From Winogradskyella arenosi (GTDB taxonomy: Bacteria; Bacteroidota; Bacteroidia; Flavobacteriales; Flavobacteriaceae), in NCBI RefSeq assembly GCF_003337305.1, contig NZ_QPJO01000001.1:434001-498000 (forward strand): DNA of 64,000 bases, read 5' to 3'. Shown here piece after piece: positions 44,958-53,887 of this stretch. How positions within the stretch are numbered: the stretch's first letter is position 1; every line of letters begins with the position of its first letter. The notes below the pieces were generated by a model. The model was given only the letters and a program-made list of their open reading frames with translations. It searched no databases and was not told the origin of the DNA. Position numbers and translations under genes: made by a program.

Positions 44958-46757
44958 TTATTTAGACCATACATTATTTTCTCGTTTTACGTCTGCCATC
45001 CTTTGTGAGGCATCAATTTCAACAGATTTTACAGCTTTTTTAGCTTCAAAAGTATAGGTTGGTATAGCCCAAGCCCAATCGTTAATAAGCGTTGCTGAAG
45101 TTGGTTTTTCACCACGCATCATTTGTAATGGAATATAAAATGATTCCGTTGTACCATCTACATAAGTCACTTCTAAATCTATAGGCATTGGCATTAAACC
45201 AATACGTTCTAGCGTAATTGTATTGCCTTCTACCGCATTTACAGCATAATCAATAGTGTTAGTGGTTTGTGCAAAATCTATAAAATACCAATCCAATTCT
45301 AAGTTTGTAACGCGTTCTGCTGTTCGGATAATATCGAAGGGCTTAGGGTGTTTAAATTTAAAATCTTGGTAGTATTTTTTAATGGTAGCTTCTAAATTCT
45401 CTTGCCCAATAACATAACCTAACTGTGCTAAAAATACCGCGCCTTTACTGTACGCTGCGGCACTATACGCTTGGTTATATTTATAGCGGTCTGAGTGTGT
45501 GGTTAAAGGTTGCTCTACCCCAGAATTGGCCAAAGCGATGTAACCTGCATAGGTTCTAGCAAGTGGATTATCGCTCTTTTTTTCTTTAAAAAGTTCCATA
45601 GCCAAAGTAGAAATATAGGTTGTAAACCCTTCATCCATCCACTCGTGCTTAGATTCATTACTGGCTAATAAAAATTGAAACCAAGTATGGGCTAACTCAT
45701 GTGCTGTAACGCCTAATAAGCTTCTGTAGCTTCTTTGGCCTGTAATTAAGGTAGACATTGCATATTCCATACCACCATCACCACCTTGAATCACGGAGTA
45801 CTGCTCATAAGGGTAGGTCCCAACAGAAGTACTAAAAAATGACATTAACTCTGCCGTATCGGCTTGAAGTTTTTTCCAGTTTTCAAGATATTGAGGCTCT
45901 AAATCCTTTTTGTAATAGAAGTTTAAAAGTGGACCATTAGTGACCTGAAATGTATCATGGATAAAATCTGGATCTGCAGCCCAAGTAAAATCATGTACAT
46001 TTGGAGCTTTAAAATGCAGGGTTTTCTTTCCTGATTTTACTGTTGGTTCACCTTGTAAGTATCCGGTACCTCCTACTACATAGTTTTCATCAATGGTTAG
46101 TTTGATATCAAAATCACCCCAAACACCATGAAATTCTCTTCCGATGTACGGATCTGCGTGCCATCCTTCATCATCGTATTCCGCTAATTTAGGATACCAT
46201 TGCGCCATAGATAAGGCAACACCTTCTTTATTGTTTCTTCCTGAACGACGGATTTGAACAGGCACCTGCGCATCAAAATCCATATCGAAAGTTACGTTCT
46301 CACCAGGTTGAATAGGCTCAGCTAAACGAACTTCTAAAACAGTCCCCACAGTATTATAACTGATGGCTTTACCATTTTGTTTTAGTGCATTTACTTTAAT
46401 ATATCCAATTTCATCAGGACCAAGCTGACTAATTCTACTGCCTACACGAGGATCTGGATCTTGAATGGTACGTGAGCGTACATCCATTTCGCTACCAGGT
46501 TGAAAGGCATTAAAATAAAGATGGTAATACACTCGGTGTAATACGTCTGGCGAGTTATTAGTGTAAACTAATTTTTGCTTCCCTTGGTATTGGTAGCTGT
46601 TAACGTCCATGTCTATATCCATGGCATAGTCTACATGCTGCTGCCAATAACGGTTGGTTACCTTACTAGTCGTTGTAACATCTGCGCTAGGCTGAACCGC
46701 CGAGCCACAAGATGTTAAAACGAGAAGTAATAAGAGATTTATTTTAAAAAATTTCAT
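44958..46757 (-). CDS. M1-family metallopeptidase, lipoprotein
   Basis: The 599-residue protein has a lipoprotein signal ending LTSC (Cys17). The zinc site HELAH at residues 353-357 is followed by Glu376 in MDEGFTTYIS, with the correct 18-residue spacing. GGDGGMEYAM replaces the classical GAMEN exopeptidase motif. The beta-rich N-terminal domain and helical C-terminal part match the M1 aminopeptidase fold. It is probably a periplasmic or outer-membrane aminopeptidase. It follows the S8 protease gene by 3 bp in one transcript. Confidence 0.92.
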   Translation of the reverse strand: MKFFKINLLLLLVLTSCGSAVQPSADVTTTSKVTNRYWQQHVDYAMDIDMDVNSYQYQGKQKLVYTNNSPDVLHRVYYHLYFNAFQPGSEMDVRSRTIQDPDPRVGSRISQLGPDEIGYIKVNALKQNGKAISYNTVGTVLEVRLAEPIQPGENVTFDMDFDAQVPVQIRRSGRNNKEGVALSMAQWYPKLAEYDDEGWHADPYIGREFHGVWGDFDIKLTIDENYVVGGTGYLQGEPTVKSGKKTLHFKAPNVHDFTWAADPDFIHDTFQVTNGPLLNFYYKKDLEPQYLENWKKLQADTAELMSFFSTSVGTYPYEQYSVIQGGDGGMEYAMSTLITGQRSYRSLLGVTAHELAHTWFQFLLASNESKHEWMDEGFTTYISTLAMELFKEKKSDNPLARTYAGYIALANSGVEQPLTTHSDRYKYNQAYSAAAYSKGAVFLAQLGYVIGQENLEATIKKYYQDFKFKHPKPFDIIRTAERVTNLELDWYFIDFAQTTNTIDYAVNAVEGNTITLERIGLMPMPIDLEVTYVDGTTESFYIPLQMMRGEKPTSATLINDWAWAIPTYTFEAKKAVKSVEIDASQRMADVKRENNVWSK

Positions 46758-46760
46758 GTC

Positions 46761-48362
46761 TTATAGTTTTGAAGCCATAATTAAGGCGTTGTAAGCATTG
46801 ACAATGCGTCCAGAAGTCGATAAATCTGAAAAAGGTTTCACATTTGAAGCATCACCACCAACGACAACTTTAGTCGGTATTGCTAAGCCAGAATTTAAAA
46901 TAACTTGCTTTACTTGCGCCGCAGATAATTTAGGAAAGTAAGAACGTACTAAAGCTACAACTCCTGCTACAGATGGAGAGGCCATTGATGTACCGCTGAT
47001 ACTTTTGTAATCGTTATCTGGGAAAGTTGAGTAAATTGCAGAACCAGGAGCAAAAACATCAACGTTCTTTTTTCCGTAGTTAGAGAAACTTGATACAATT
47101 TTAGAACCGTATTTAGAAGTGATTGAACCAACTCTGATATAAGTTTCAGAAATTTCTACAAAATTTACATTGTCATCAGGGAAGTTTGTGCCTTCATCTA
47201 CATTTTTACTGTCGTTACCAGCAGCATGTACAAAAACCACATCATTATCTGAAGCGTATTTAATTGCATCTCTTACCCATTCTGCATGAGGAGAAAAAGA
47301 TTTACCAAAACTTCCATTAATAACTTGTGCACCATTATCTACAGCGTAACGGATAGCTAAGGCTACATCTTTATCATACTCATCACCGTTAGGTACTGCT
47401 CTAATAGACATAATTTCTACATTATTAGCAACACCATCTACACCAATACCATTATGACGCTCTGCAGCAATAATACCTGCAACGTGTGTACCGTGAGATT
47501 CTGAATTTTTAACAGGCTTTACATTACCATTTCCGTATCCGATATCTGATAAATCATTGATATCATCTCCAGTTGTACGTCCTGAAAAATCAGGATTAAA
47601 GTGGAAGTTTAAACGCTCGTTAATCCCAACTAAGGCATTGTTAATTTCAGTTTGAGCTTCCGCTAAACTAAAACCATTTGCGTTCATTCCATTGGCAACT
47701 TGGATGGCTTGCGATAACATCTCATCTTCAGTTGTGATAGCGTTTACCTCTTCAATTGTATAATCGCTTTTACCAAAGTGCTTTGTTAAAGTAGCATCAG
47801 CTCCTTTTATAGCTTGCGCAATCTGATCGTATCTTGCTTTAGCATCAACGTATTGTTTAGACTCATCTTCAAGAAGTTTTACAGCCTCGTCATAACGTGG
47901 ATCTGTAGTGTCTCCACTGGCAATTAAGCGTACATATTCTAATTGTTCATCATAGGCATCTCCTAAGAAATTCCAACCATGAATATCATCTATATAGCCA
48001 TTTTTATCATCGTCAATCCCGTTATTAGGAATTTCATCTTCATTAGTCCATAATACATTTTGTAAATCTTCATGATCAATATCAATACCAGAATCGATTA
48101 CAGCAACGATAACTTTACTTCCTTTTTTGTCTTTAATAATTTCATCATAAGCTTTATCTACACTCATCCCTGGGATGGTATCTTTAATAAGGTCTAAATG
48201 TCCCCAGTGTTTCTTTTCTGCGTCTGTTAAATCAGATACTTTTAGAGGTGTAGCATCAATATTTTCAATCGGTGTAGAAAGAATTTCTGCAGTACTACCA
48301 CAACCTACAAATAAGGCTCCAGCAAGACTTAAATATGCTAATGATCTGTAATTAAATTTCAT
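46761..48362 (-). CDS. S8-family subtilisin-like protease, lipoprotein, with inserted domain
   Basis: The 533-residue protein has a lipoprotein signal ending VGC (Cys21). The triad is Asp90 in VIDSGID, His290 in SHGTHVAG and Ser459 in GTSMASP, with oxyanion Asn383 in AAGND. Asp and His are 200 residues apart, against about 32 in subtilisin. The roughly 150-residue insert (about 135-285) is acidic and helical and could be a prodomain-like or substrate-binding module. It is followed by the M1 peptidase after 3 bp, suggesting the two act together on exported peptides. Confidence 0.93.
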   Translation of the reverse strand: MKFNYRSLAYLSLAGALFVGCGSTAEILSTPIENIDATPLKVSDLTDAEKKHWGHLDLIKDTIPGMSVDKAYDEIIKDKKGSKVIVAVIDSGIDIDHEDLQNVLWTNEDEIPNNGIDDDKNGYIDDIHGWNFLGDAYDEQLEYVRLIASGDTTDPRYDEAVKLLEDESKQYVDAKARYDQIAQAIKGADATLTKHFGKSDYTIEEVNAITTEDEMLSQAIQVANGMNANGFSLAEAQTEINNALVGINERLNFHFNPDFSGRTTGDDINDLSDIGYGNGNVKPVKNSESHGTHVAGIIAAERHNGIGVDGVANNVEIMSIRAVPNGDEYDKDVALAIRYAVDNGAQVINGSFGKSFSPHAEWVRDAIKYASDNDVVFVHAAGNDSKNVDEGTNFPDDNVNFVEISETYIRVGSITSKYGSKIVSSFSNYGKKNVDVFAPGSAIYSTFPDNDYKSISGTSMASPSVAGVVALVRSYFPKLSAAQVKQVILNSGLAIPTKVVVGGDASNVKPFSDLSTSGRIVNAYNALIMASKL

Positions 48363-48465
48363 TTGTTTTTAGTTTAAGTTTAAATGATCATATTCCTATT
48401 ACGTAGGTCAGTTACTTATAGAAATAAGCAGGCTTATTACGCGCTTAGGAATATGTTGTTTATGT

Positions 48466-49326
48466 TTAGTTGAATATTTCTTGAGTTGTAAAAGTGTCCT
48501 TAAGGCGCACTCCTTTTTCGGTATGTTTTACCGTAATAATTTCGTTATGCGCATCGTGTTCTAAAAATAAAAAGAGTTCTTGGTCTGCAGCTTTATTAAG
48601 AAACAGCTCTTTTTCATCTAGGGTGAGCAGGGGTCTGGTATCGTAACCCATAACAAATGGCATAGGTAAATGGCCTACGGTAGGTAATAAATCGGCCATA
48701 AAACAAATGGTTTTACCTTTATAATGAATCATAGGAATCATCTGCTTATCGGTATGGCCATCTGCAAAAAAAATATCGAAACCAAGGGCCGAATTTTCTA
48801 AAATATGATTTTCAGGTAAGCCTGTAAATTTTAATTGACCACTTTCTTCCATCGGTAAGATATTTTCCTTTAAGAAGGAAGCACGTTCTCTACGATTGGG
48901 TTCTGTAGCCCATTTCCAATGGTCTGCATTACTCCAAAAATGAGCGTTTTTAAAGGCGGGTTCGTAACCGGTACGGTTTTTATTCCATTGTACACTTCCA
49001 CCACAGTGGTCAAAATGTAAATGGGTCATAAATACGTCGGTAATATCATCGCGATGAAAACCATGAGCCGCTAAAGATTTATCAATGCTATGATCGCCCC
49101 AAAGGTAGTAATAGCCAAAAAACTTTTCGCTTTGTTTATTGCCCATACCCGTATCAATAAGTATCAGACGGTCCCCATCTTCAATTAATAAGCAGCGCGC
49201 TGCTATATCAATCATATTATTCGCATCAGCAGGGTTGGTACGTTGCCATAAAGGTTTGGGTACAACACCAAACATAGCACCACCATCTAATTTAAAGTTC
49301 CCGCTTTCTATAGGATATAGCTTCAT
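48466..49326 (-). CDS. MBL-fold metallo-hydrolase
   Basis: The 286-residue protein has the zinc motif THLHFDHCGGS, preceded by IDTGMGNKQ, and a later HTDKQMIPMIHYKG, plus a distal FLEHDAHNE. This is the metallo-beta-lactamase arrangement of lactonase- or quorum-quenching-like enzymes. The substrate cannot be predicted. The gene begins MKLYPIESGNFKLDGGAMFGVVP, an N-terminus common in flavobacterial homologues. Confidence 0.87.
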   Translation of the reverse strand: MKLYPIESGNFKLDGGAMFGVVPKPLWQRTNPADANNMIDIAARCLLIEDGDRLILIDTGMGNKQSEKFFGYYYLWGDHSIDKSLAAHGFHRDDITDVFMTHLHFDHCGGSVQWNKNRTGYEPAFKNAHFWSNADHWKWATEPNRRERASFLKENILPMEESGQLKFTGLPENHILENSALGFDIFFADGHTDKQMIPMIHYKGKTICFMADLLPTVGHLPMPFVMGYDTRPLLTLDEKELFLNKAADQELFLFLEHDAHNEIITVKHTEKGVRLKDTFTTQEIFN

Positions 49327-49483
49327 ATTCTGAATTTAAAAAGATAGACTGTGCAAAGTACTAAAACCATCAAAATTAAACGATGAAACGGTCAATTATT
49401 AGGGCATATTTAACAAATTGATTTGACAAGTTTTTAACTCCCTTTAAAAATAATTACATTTAGAAGGTATAAATGAATGTCTC

Positions 49484-49849
49484 ATGGAAAAATTATCAAA
49501 ATCCCCTTTAAAAATGAAGAAGATCAAACTCTTACGTTTTGGGCGTGATTTTAAGCCCGATCAGCAAGTTATTTTACGCGATTATTTAGCTATTGAGCGG
49601 ACACGTTTGGCCAATGAACGTACCCTTCTCTCCTACATTCGGTCTTCCTTATACTTACTTTTAGGGGCTATTGCCTTATTCCAACTCAAAGAATTTTCAA
49701 ATTTTGAATACTTAGCCTTAGGAGCTTTAGTGTTTAGTATTTTGTTTTTTATCATTGGGGTGTACCGATTTACCTTATTAAAAAAGAGTTTAAAGCGGGT
49801 GTATTACAAGTCGGAAGATAAGGAAGCCAGTAAAGATGAAAATGAATAA
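49484..49849 (+). CDS. DUF202 (YidH-like) membrane protein
   Basis: The 121-residue protein has RDYLAIERTRLANERTLLSYIRSSLYLLLGAIAL, the DUF202 signature, and then a second membrane helix. The start at 49484 is the first ATG, with a second one ten codons later (MKKIKLL) equally possible. Function is unknown. It lies 86 bp before the antiporter gene on the same strand. Confidence 0.85.
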   Translation: MEKLSKSPLKMKKIKLLRFGRDFKPDQQVILRDYLAIERTRLANERTLLSYIRSSLYLLLGAIALFQLKEFSNFEYLALGALVFSILFFIIGVYRFTLLKKSLKRVYYKSEDKEASKDENE

Positions 49850-49935
49850 GGGGAAGACATGCAATTGTGTTGAAGATGTAAATTTAAATCTGCTATAAAG
49901 GTAGAATTTAGTATTTTCACAAAAAAAGTAAATCA

Positions 49936-51843
49936 ATGTTAGAACTTGCTGGAATTATCATTCTAGGAATATTGGCACAATGGGTGGCGTGGAAATTTAA
50001 GATTCCTGCTATCTTGCCTTTAATTTTAATAGGATTATTAGTAGGCCCTATTGCTGCAGAATTTTTAAGTGAAGATGGAACCAAGTGGATTGAACCTATT
50101 TATAATCCTCAATTGGACCAATACGGAAAACCAATATTAGATGAATTTGGAAAGCTCATTACCGGAAAAGGTTTGTTTCCAGGAGATAGTTTGTATTATT
50201 TTGTGTCCTTAGCCATTAGTATTATTTTATTTGAAGGAGGCTTAACGCTTAAGCGTTCTGAAATTAAAAATGTAGGCCCTGTGATTACTAAATTAATCAC
50301 GGTAGGTTCTGCAATCACCTTTTTTGGTGCCGGTATTGTAGCACATTTTATTTTTGAATTAAGTTGGGATGTTTCCTTCTTATTTGCTGGTTTAATCATA
50401 GTCACCGGACCAACAGTAATTACGCCAATCTTAAGGAATATTCCACTTAAAAAAGACGTTTCGGCGGTCTTGAAGTGGGAAGGAATATTAATTGATCCTA
50501 TTGGGGCCTTAGTGGCCGTATTGGTTTTTGAATTTATTAGTGTTGGTGGCGATAGCGGTTTTACAAAGACAGCCCTTATTGAGTTTGGTAAAATTGTATT
50601 ATTTGGTACTACCTTCGGGTTTACCTTTGCCCATGCCCTAGCCTTTGCTATCAACAAAAAATTAATTCCACATTATCTGTTAAACGTGGTCTCTTTGTCT
50701 ACGGTACTCTTGGTTTTTGTGGAGTCCGAATTGTTTGCTCACGAGTCTGGTTTACTCGCCGTAGTGGTTATGGGGATGGTGTTAGGAAATAGTAAATTAG
50801 AGAATTTAAAAGAGCTATTGTACTTTAAAGAATCTTTAAGTGTATTATTAATTTCTATTTTATTTATCCTTTTAGCGGCTAATATTGACATTTCAGATTT
50901 ACTCTTGTTATACACTTGGAAAACGGCTATTCTTTTTGCTATTGTGGTCTTTGTTATTAGGCCTATTGCCGTTTTTGTAAGTACGCAAGGTTCTAAATTA
51001 AACCTCAATGAAAAGCTATTTATCAGCTGGGTTGGTCCACGTGGTATTGTAGCGGCAGGTATTGCTTCTTTATTTGGAAGTAAACTAATGAAGCAAGGCG
51101 TTGAAGGTGCCGAGTACATTACACCTTTGGTGTTTATGATTGTTTTAGGTACCGTATTATTAAATGCTACTACGGCGCGTTTGTTTGCCCGTTTAGTAGG
51201 CGTATTCCTTACTAAATCTAATGGTATTTTAATTGTTGGTGCTTCAAAACTACCGCGCTTATTAGGGCATTATTTGGTAAACAATGGCAGACATGTGGTG
51301 CTTATAGATAGCAATCAAAATAATATTGATAAGGCCCAAGAATTGGGATTAGAAGCGTTAAGCAGTAATATTTATTCGGATACGCTTTCGGATAATATTG
51401 AACTTAACGATGTTGGTTATATTATGGCTATGACCGGAAACTCGGACATTAATGCTTATGTCATTGAAAAGTTCAGTAAAGAGTTTGGTGAAAATGGTTC
51501 TTATAGATTGGTGACTTCCGATGAGATGAATGATCCTGATAAGAGTCCGAAAGAAGGTTTATTTTCTCCTACCGATGACTATATAAACTTAACGGAAGTT
51601 ACCCGTAAATATCCTGCGATACAAGAGGTTGACATTGATGATGCAACGCATTATGCCAGTCTTATTGAATTAGCGAGTAAGGATAAATACATGATTCCTT
51701 TATTTTTGAAGGATGATGAAGGTGAGCTTCATATTATATCGGTTTACGATACTAAAGCGGAAGCTATAGGGAAAGACTACAAATTAGTGTATTTAGGTAA
51801 ACCTTATGACGTTGAAAAAGTGACTAATGAAGAACAACAATAG
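49936..51843 (+). CDS. CPA1-type sodium/proton antiporter with TrkA-N-like domain
   Basis: The 635-residue protein has about 12 membrane helices, with the Na+/H+ exchanger segments VTGPTVITPILRNIPLKKDVSAVLKWEGILIDPIGALVAVLVFEF (the conserved Asp in the ILIDPIGA part). After about residue 425 a cytoplasmic Rossmann domain begins with ILIVGASKLPRLLGHYLVNNGRHVVLID, which is TrkA-N-like. This architecture is found in the NhaP/KefC-related families and suggests ligand regulation of the antiporter. It ends before a bidirectional terminator. Confidence 0.9.
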   Translation: MLELAGIIILGILAQWVAWKFKIPAILPLILIGLLVGPIAAEFLSEDGTKWIEPIYNPQLDQYGKPILDEFGKLITGKGLFPGDSLYYFVSLAISIILFEGGLTLKRSEIKNVGPVITKLITVGSAITFFGAGIVAHFIFELSWDVSFLFAGLIIVTGPTVITPILRNIPLKKDVSAVLKWEGILIDPIGALVAVLVFEFISVGGDSGFTKTALIEFGKIVLFGTTFGFTFAHALAFAINKKLIPHYLLNVVSLSTVLLVFVESELFAHESGLLAVVVMGMVLGNSKLENLKELLYFKESLSVLLISILFILLAANIDISDLLLLYTWKTAILFAIVVFVIRPIAVFVSTQGSKLNLNEKLFISWVGPRGIVAAGIASLFGSKLMKQGVEGAEYITPLVFMIVLGTVLLNATTARLFARLVGVFLTKSNGILIVGASKLPRLLGHYLVNNGRHVVLIDSNQNNIDKAQELGLEALSSNIYSDTLSDNIELNDVGYIMAMTGNSDINAYVIEKFSKEFGENGSYRLVTSDEMNDPDKSPKEGLFSPTDDYINLTEVTRKYPAIQEVDIDDATHYASLIELASKDKYMIPLFLKDDEGELHIISVYDTKAEAIGKDYKLVYLGKPYDVEKVTNEEQQ

Positions 51844-51880
51844 TTGATTGGAAAAAGAGCTTGTAAACGGTTTTATTCAT

Positions 51881-51915
51881 AAAAAAAGATTCCCACTTTC
51901 GTAGGAATCTTTTTT
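51881..51915. terminator. Bidirectional terminator between the antiporter and lepA
   Basis: AAAAAGATTCC pairs with GGAATCTTTTT around a 10-nt loop, with A and T runs on both sides. The two genes converge here. Confidence 0.85.
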
Positions 51916-51937
51916 AGTTTTAAGCGGCATTAAAAAA

Positions 51938-53734
51938 TTAATCATTCAATTTTAAAACGGCCATAAAGGCTTGCTGAGGAATTTCTACATTTCCTACTTG
52001 GCGCATACGTTTCTTACCTTTCTTCTGCTTTTCTAATAACTTACGTTTACGAGAAATATCTCCACCATAACATTTAGCGGTAACATCTTTTCTTAAGGCT
52101 TTAACGGTTTCACGCGCAATAATTTTCGCTCCAATGGCAGCTTGAATTGGAATATCGAACTGTTGTCTTGGAATTAATTCCTTTAATTTTTCACACATCT
52201 TTTTACCGATGTTATGAGCGTTATCAGCGTGGATTAATGCTGATAGTGCATCTACAGGCTGAGCGTTTAATAAAACGTCTAAACGTACTAATTTAGAGGT
52301 TTTCATACCAATTGGGTGGTAATCAAAAGAGGCATAACCTTTAGAAACCGTTTTTAAACGATCGTAAAAATCAAAAACAATTTCTGCGAGTGGCATTTCA
52401 AAAATTAATTCTACACGTTCTGTGGTTAAATAGGTCTGATTTACAATCATTCCTCGTTTTTCTATACAAAGACTCATTACGTTTCCAACAAAATCAGATT
52501 TGGTAATAATAGTGGCTTTTATAAAAGGTTCCTCTACCCTATTTACGGTTGTAGGTTCGGGTAAATCACTTGGATTATTTACAATAAAAGCTTCATCAGG
52601 GTTTTTATTGGTATAGGCATGGTAAGATACGTTAGGTACGGTGGTAATCACGGTCATATCAAACTCACGTTCTAAACGTTCTTGGATAATTTCCATATGA
52701 AGCATTCCTAAGAAACCACAACGGAATCCAAACCCTAAGGCTGCAGAACTTTCTGGAGCAAAAACCAATGACGCATCATTAAGTTGTAATTTTTCCATAG
52801 AGTTTCTTAACTCCTCATAATCTTCGGTGTCTACAGGGTAAATTCCGGCAAAAACCATAGGTTTCACGTCCTCAAATCCTCCAATAATATTGGTGGTTGG
52901 ATTAGCAAAATCTGTAATGGTATCTCCTACCTTAACTTCTTTTGCCGTTTTAATTCCTGTAATTAAGTAGCCTACATCACCTGCTTTTACGCTTTGTTTT
53001 GCAACTTGATTTAGTTTTAAGGTTCCTACTTCATCTGCAAAATATTCCTTATCCGTAGCGACGAACTTAATTTTTTGTCCTTTTTTAATTTCCCCATTAA
53101 AGACTCTAAAGTAAGTTTCAATACCTCTAAAGGTATTGTAAACAGAGTCGAAAATTAAGGCTTGTAAAGGTTCATCTACATTTCCTACTGGCGCCGGAAT
53201 ACGTTCAATAATGGCTTCTAAAATATTTTCAACACCAAAACCGGTCTTTCCACTAGCATGGATGACCTCTTCAGGATCGCAACCTAAAAGATCTACAATA
53301 TCATCTGTAACTTCTTCTGGATTGGCACTTGGTAAATCGACTTTATTTAAAACAGGAATAATCTCTAGATCATTTTCTAAAGCTAAATACAGGTTAGAAA
53401 TGGTTTGTGCTTGAATACTTTGTGCGGCATCTACAATTAATAACGCGCCTTCACAAGCGGCAATAGATCGTGATACTTCATAAGAAAAATCAACGTGGCC
53501 AGGCGTGTCAATAAGGTTTAAAACATAGTTTTCTCCTTTGTATATATAATCCATTTGAATGGCATGCGACTTAATAGTGATGCCTCGTTCACGTTCCAAA
53601 TCCATACTGTCTAAAAGTTGCGCTTGTTGTTCACGCGCGGTTACAGAACCTGTAACATCTAATAAACGGTCGGCCAGGGTACTTTTACCGTGATCAATAT
53701 GGGCTATAATACAAAAATTACGAATGTTTTTCAT
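51938..53734 (-). CDS. lepA: Elongation factor 4 (LepA)
   Basis: This translational GTPase acts on stalled or mistranslocated ribosomes. The 598-residue protein has G1 AHIDHGKST near residues 11-19, G3 DTPGHVDF, G4 NKVDLP and the LepA-specific C-terminal domain ending with [33 protein letters not shown]. Length matches the family. It has a -7 element 31 nt upstream. Confidence 0.97.
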   Translation of the reverse strand: MKNIRNFCIIAHIDHGKSTLADRLLDVTGSVTAREQQAQLLDSMDLERERGITIKSHAIQMDYIYKGENYVLNLIDTPGHVDFSYEVSRSIAACEGALLIVDAAQSIQAQTISNLYLALENDLEIIPVLNKVDLPSANPEEVTDDIVDLLGCDPEEVIHASGKTGFGVENILEAIIERIPAPVGNVDEPLQALIFDSVYNTFRGIETYFRVFNGEIKKGQKIKFVATDKEYFADEVGTLKLNQVAKQSVKAGDVGYLITGIKTAKEVKVGDTITDFANPTTNIIGGFEDVKPMVFAGIYPVDTEDYEELRNSMEKLQLNDASLVFAPESSAALGFGFRCGFLGMLHMEIIQERLEREFDMTVITTVPNVSYHAYTNKNPDEAFIVNNPSDLPEPTTVNRVEEPFIKATIITKSDFVGNVMSLCIEKRGMIVNQTYLTTERVELIFEMPLAEIVFDFYDRLKTVSKGYASFDYHPIGMKTSKLVRLDVLLNAQPVDALSALIHADNAHNIGKKMCEKLKELIPRQQFDIPIQAAIGAKIIARETVKALRKDVTAKCYGGDISRKRKLLEKQKKGKKRMRQVGNVEIPQQAFMAVLKLND

Positions 53735-53764
53735 GTCTTTATTCTAAGGCAATAATCTAATTTG

Positions 53765-53772
53765 CAAATATA
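53765..53772 (-). promoter_or_regulatory. Candidate -7 element of lepA
   Basis: TATATTTG is a perfect TAnnTTTG match. A TTG (minus strand) lies 25 nt further upstream, slightly beyond the usual spacing. Confidence 0.42.
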
Positions 53773-53887
53773 ATCGAATTCTTGTGCATTAAGGTATCAA
53801 TTTCAACAATAAAAAGTATAAGCATTACGTAAAAACCACAAGAGAATTAAAAAAACAATTTATATATTGCAAAACAAACCTAATTTT

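Noticed and set aside
50196..51119. Two minus-strand frames inside the antiporter gene
   Set aside because: They are shadows of a well-supported coding sequence.
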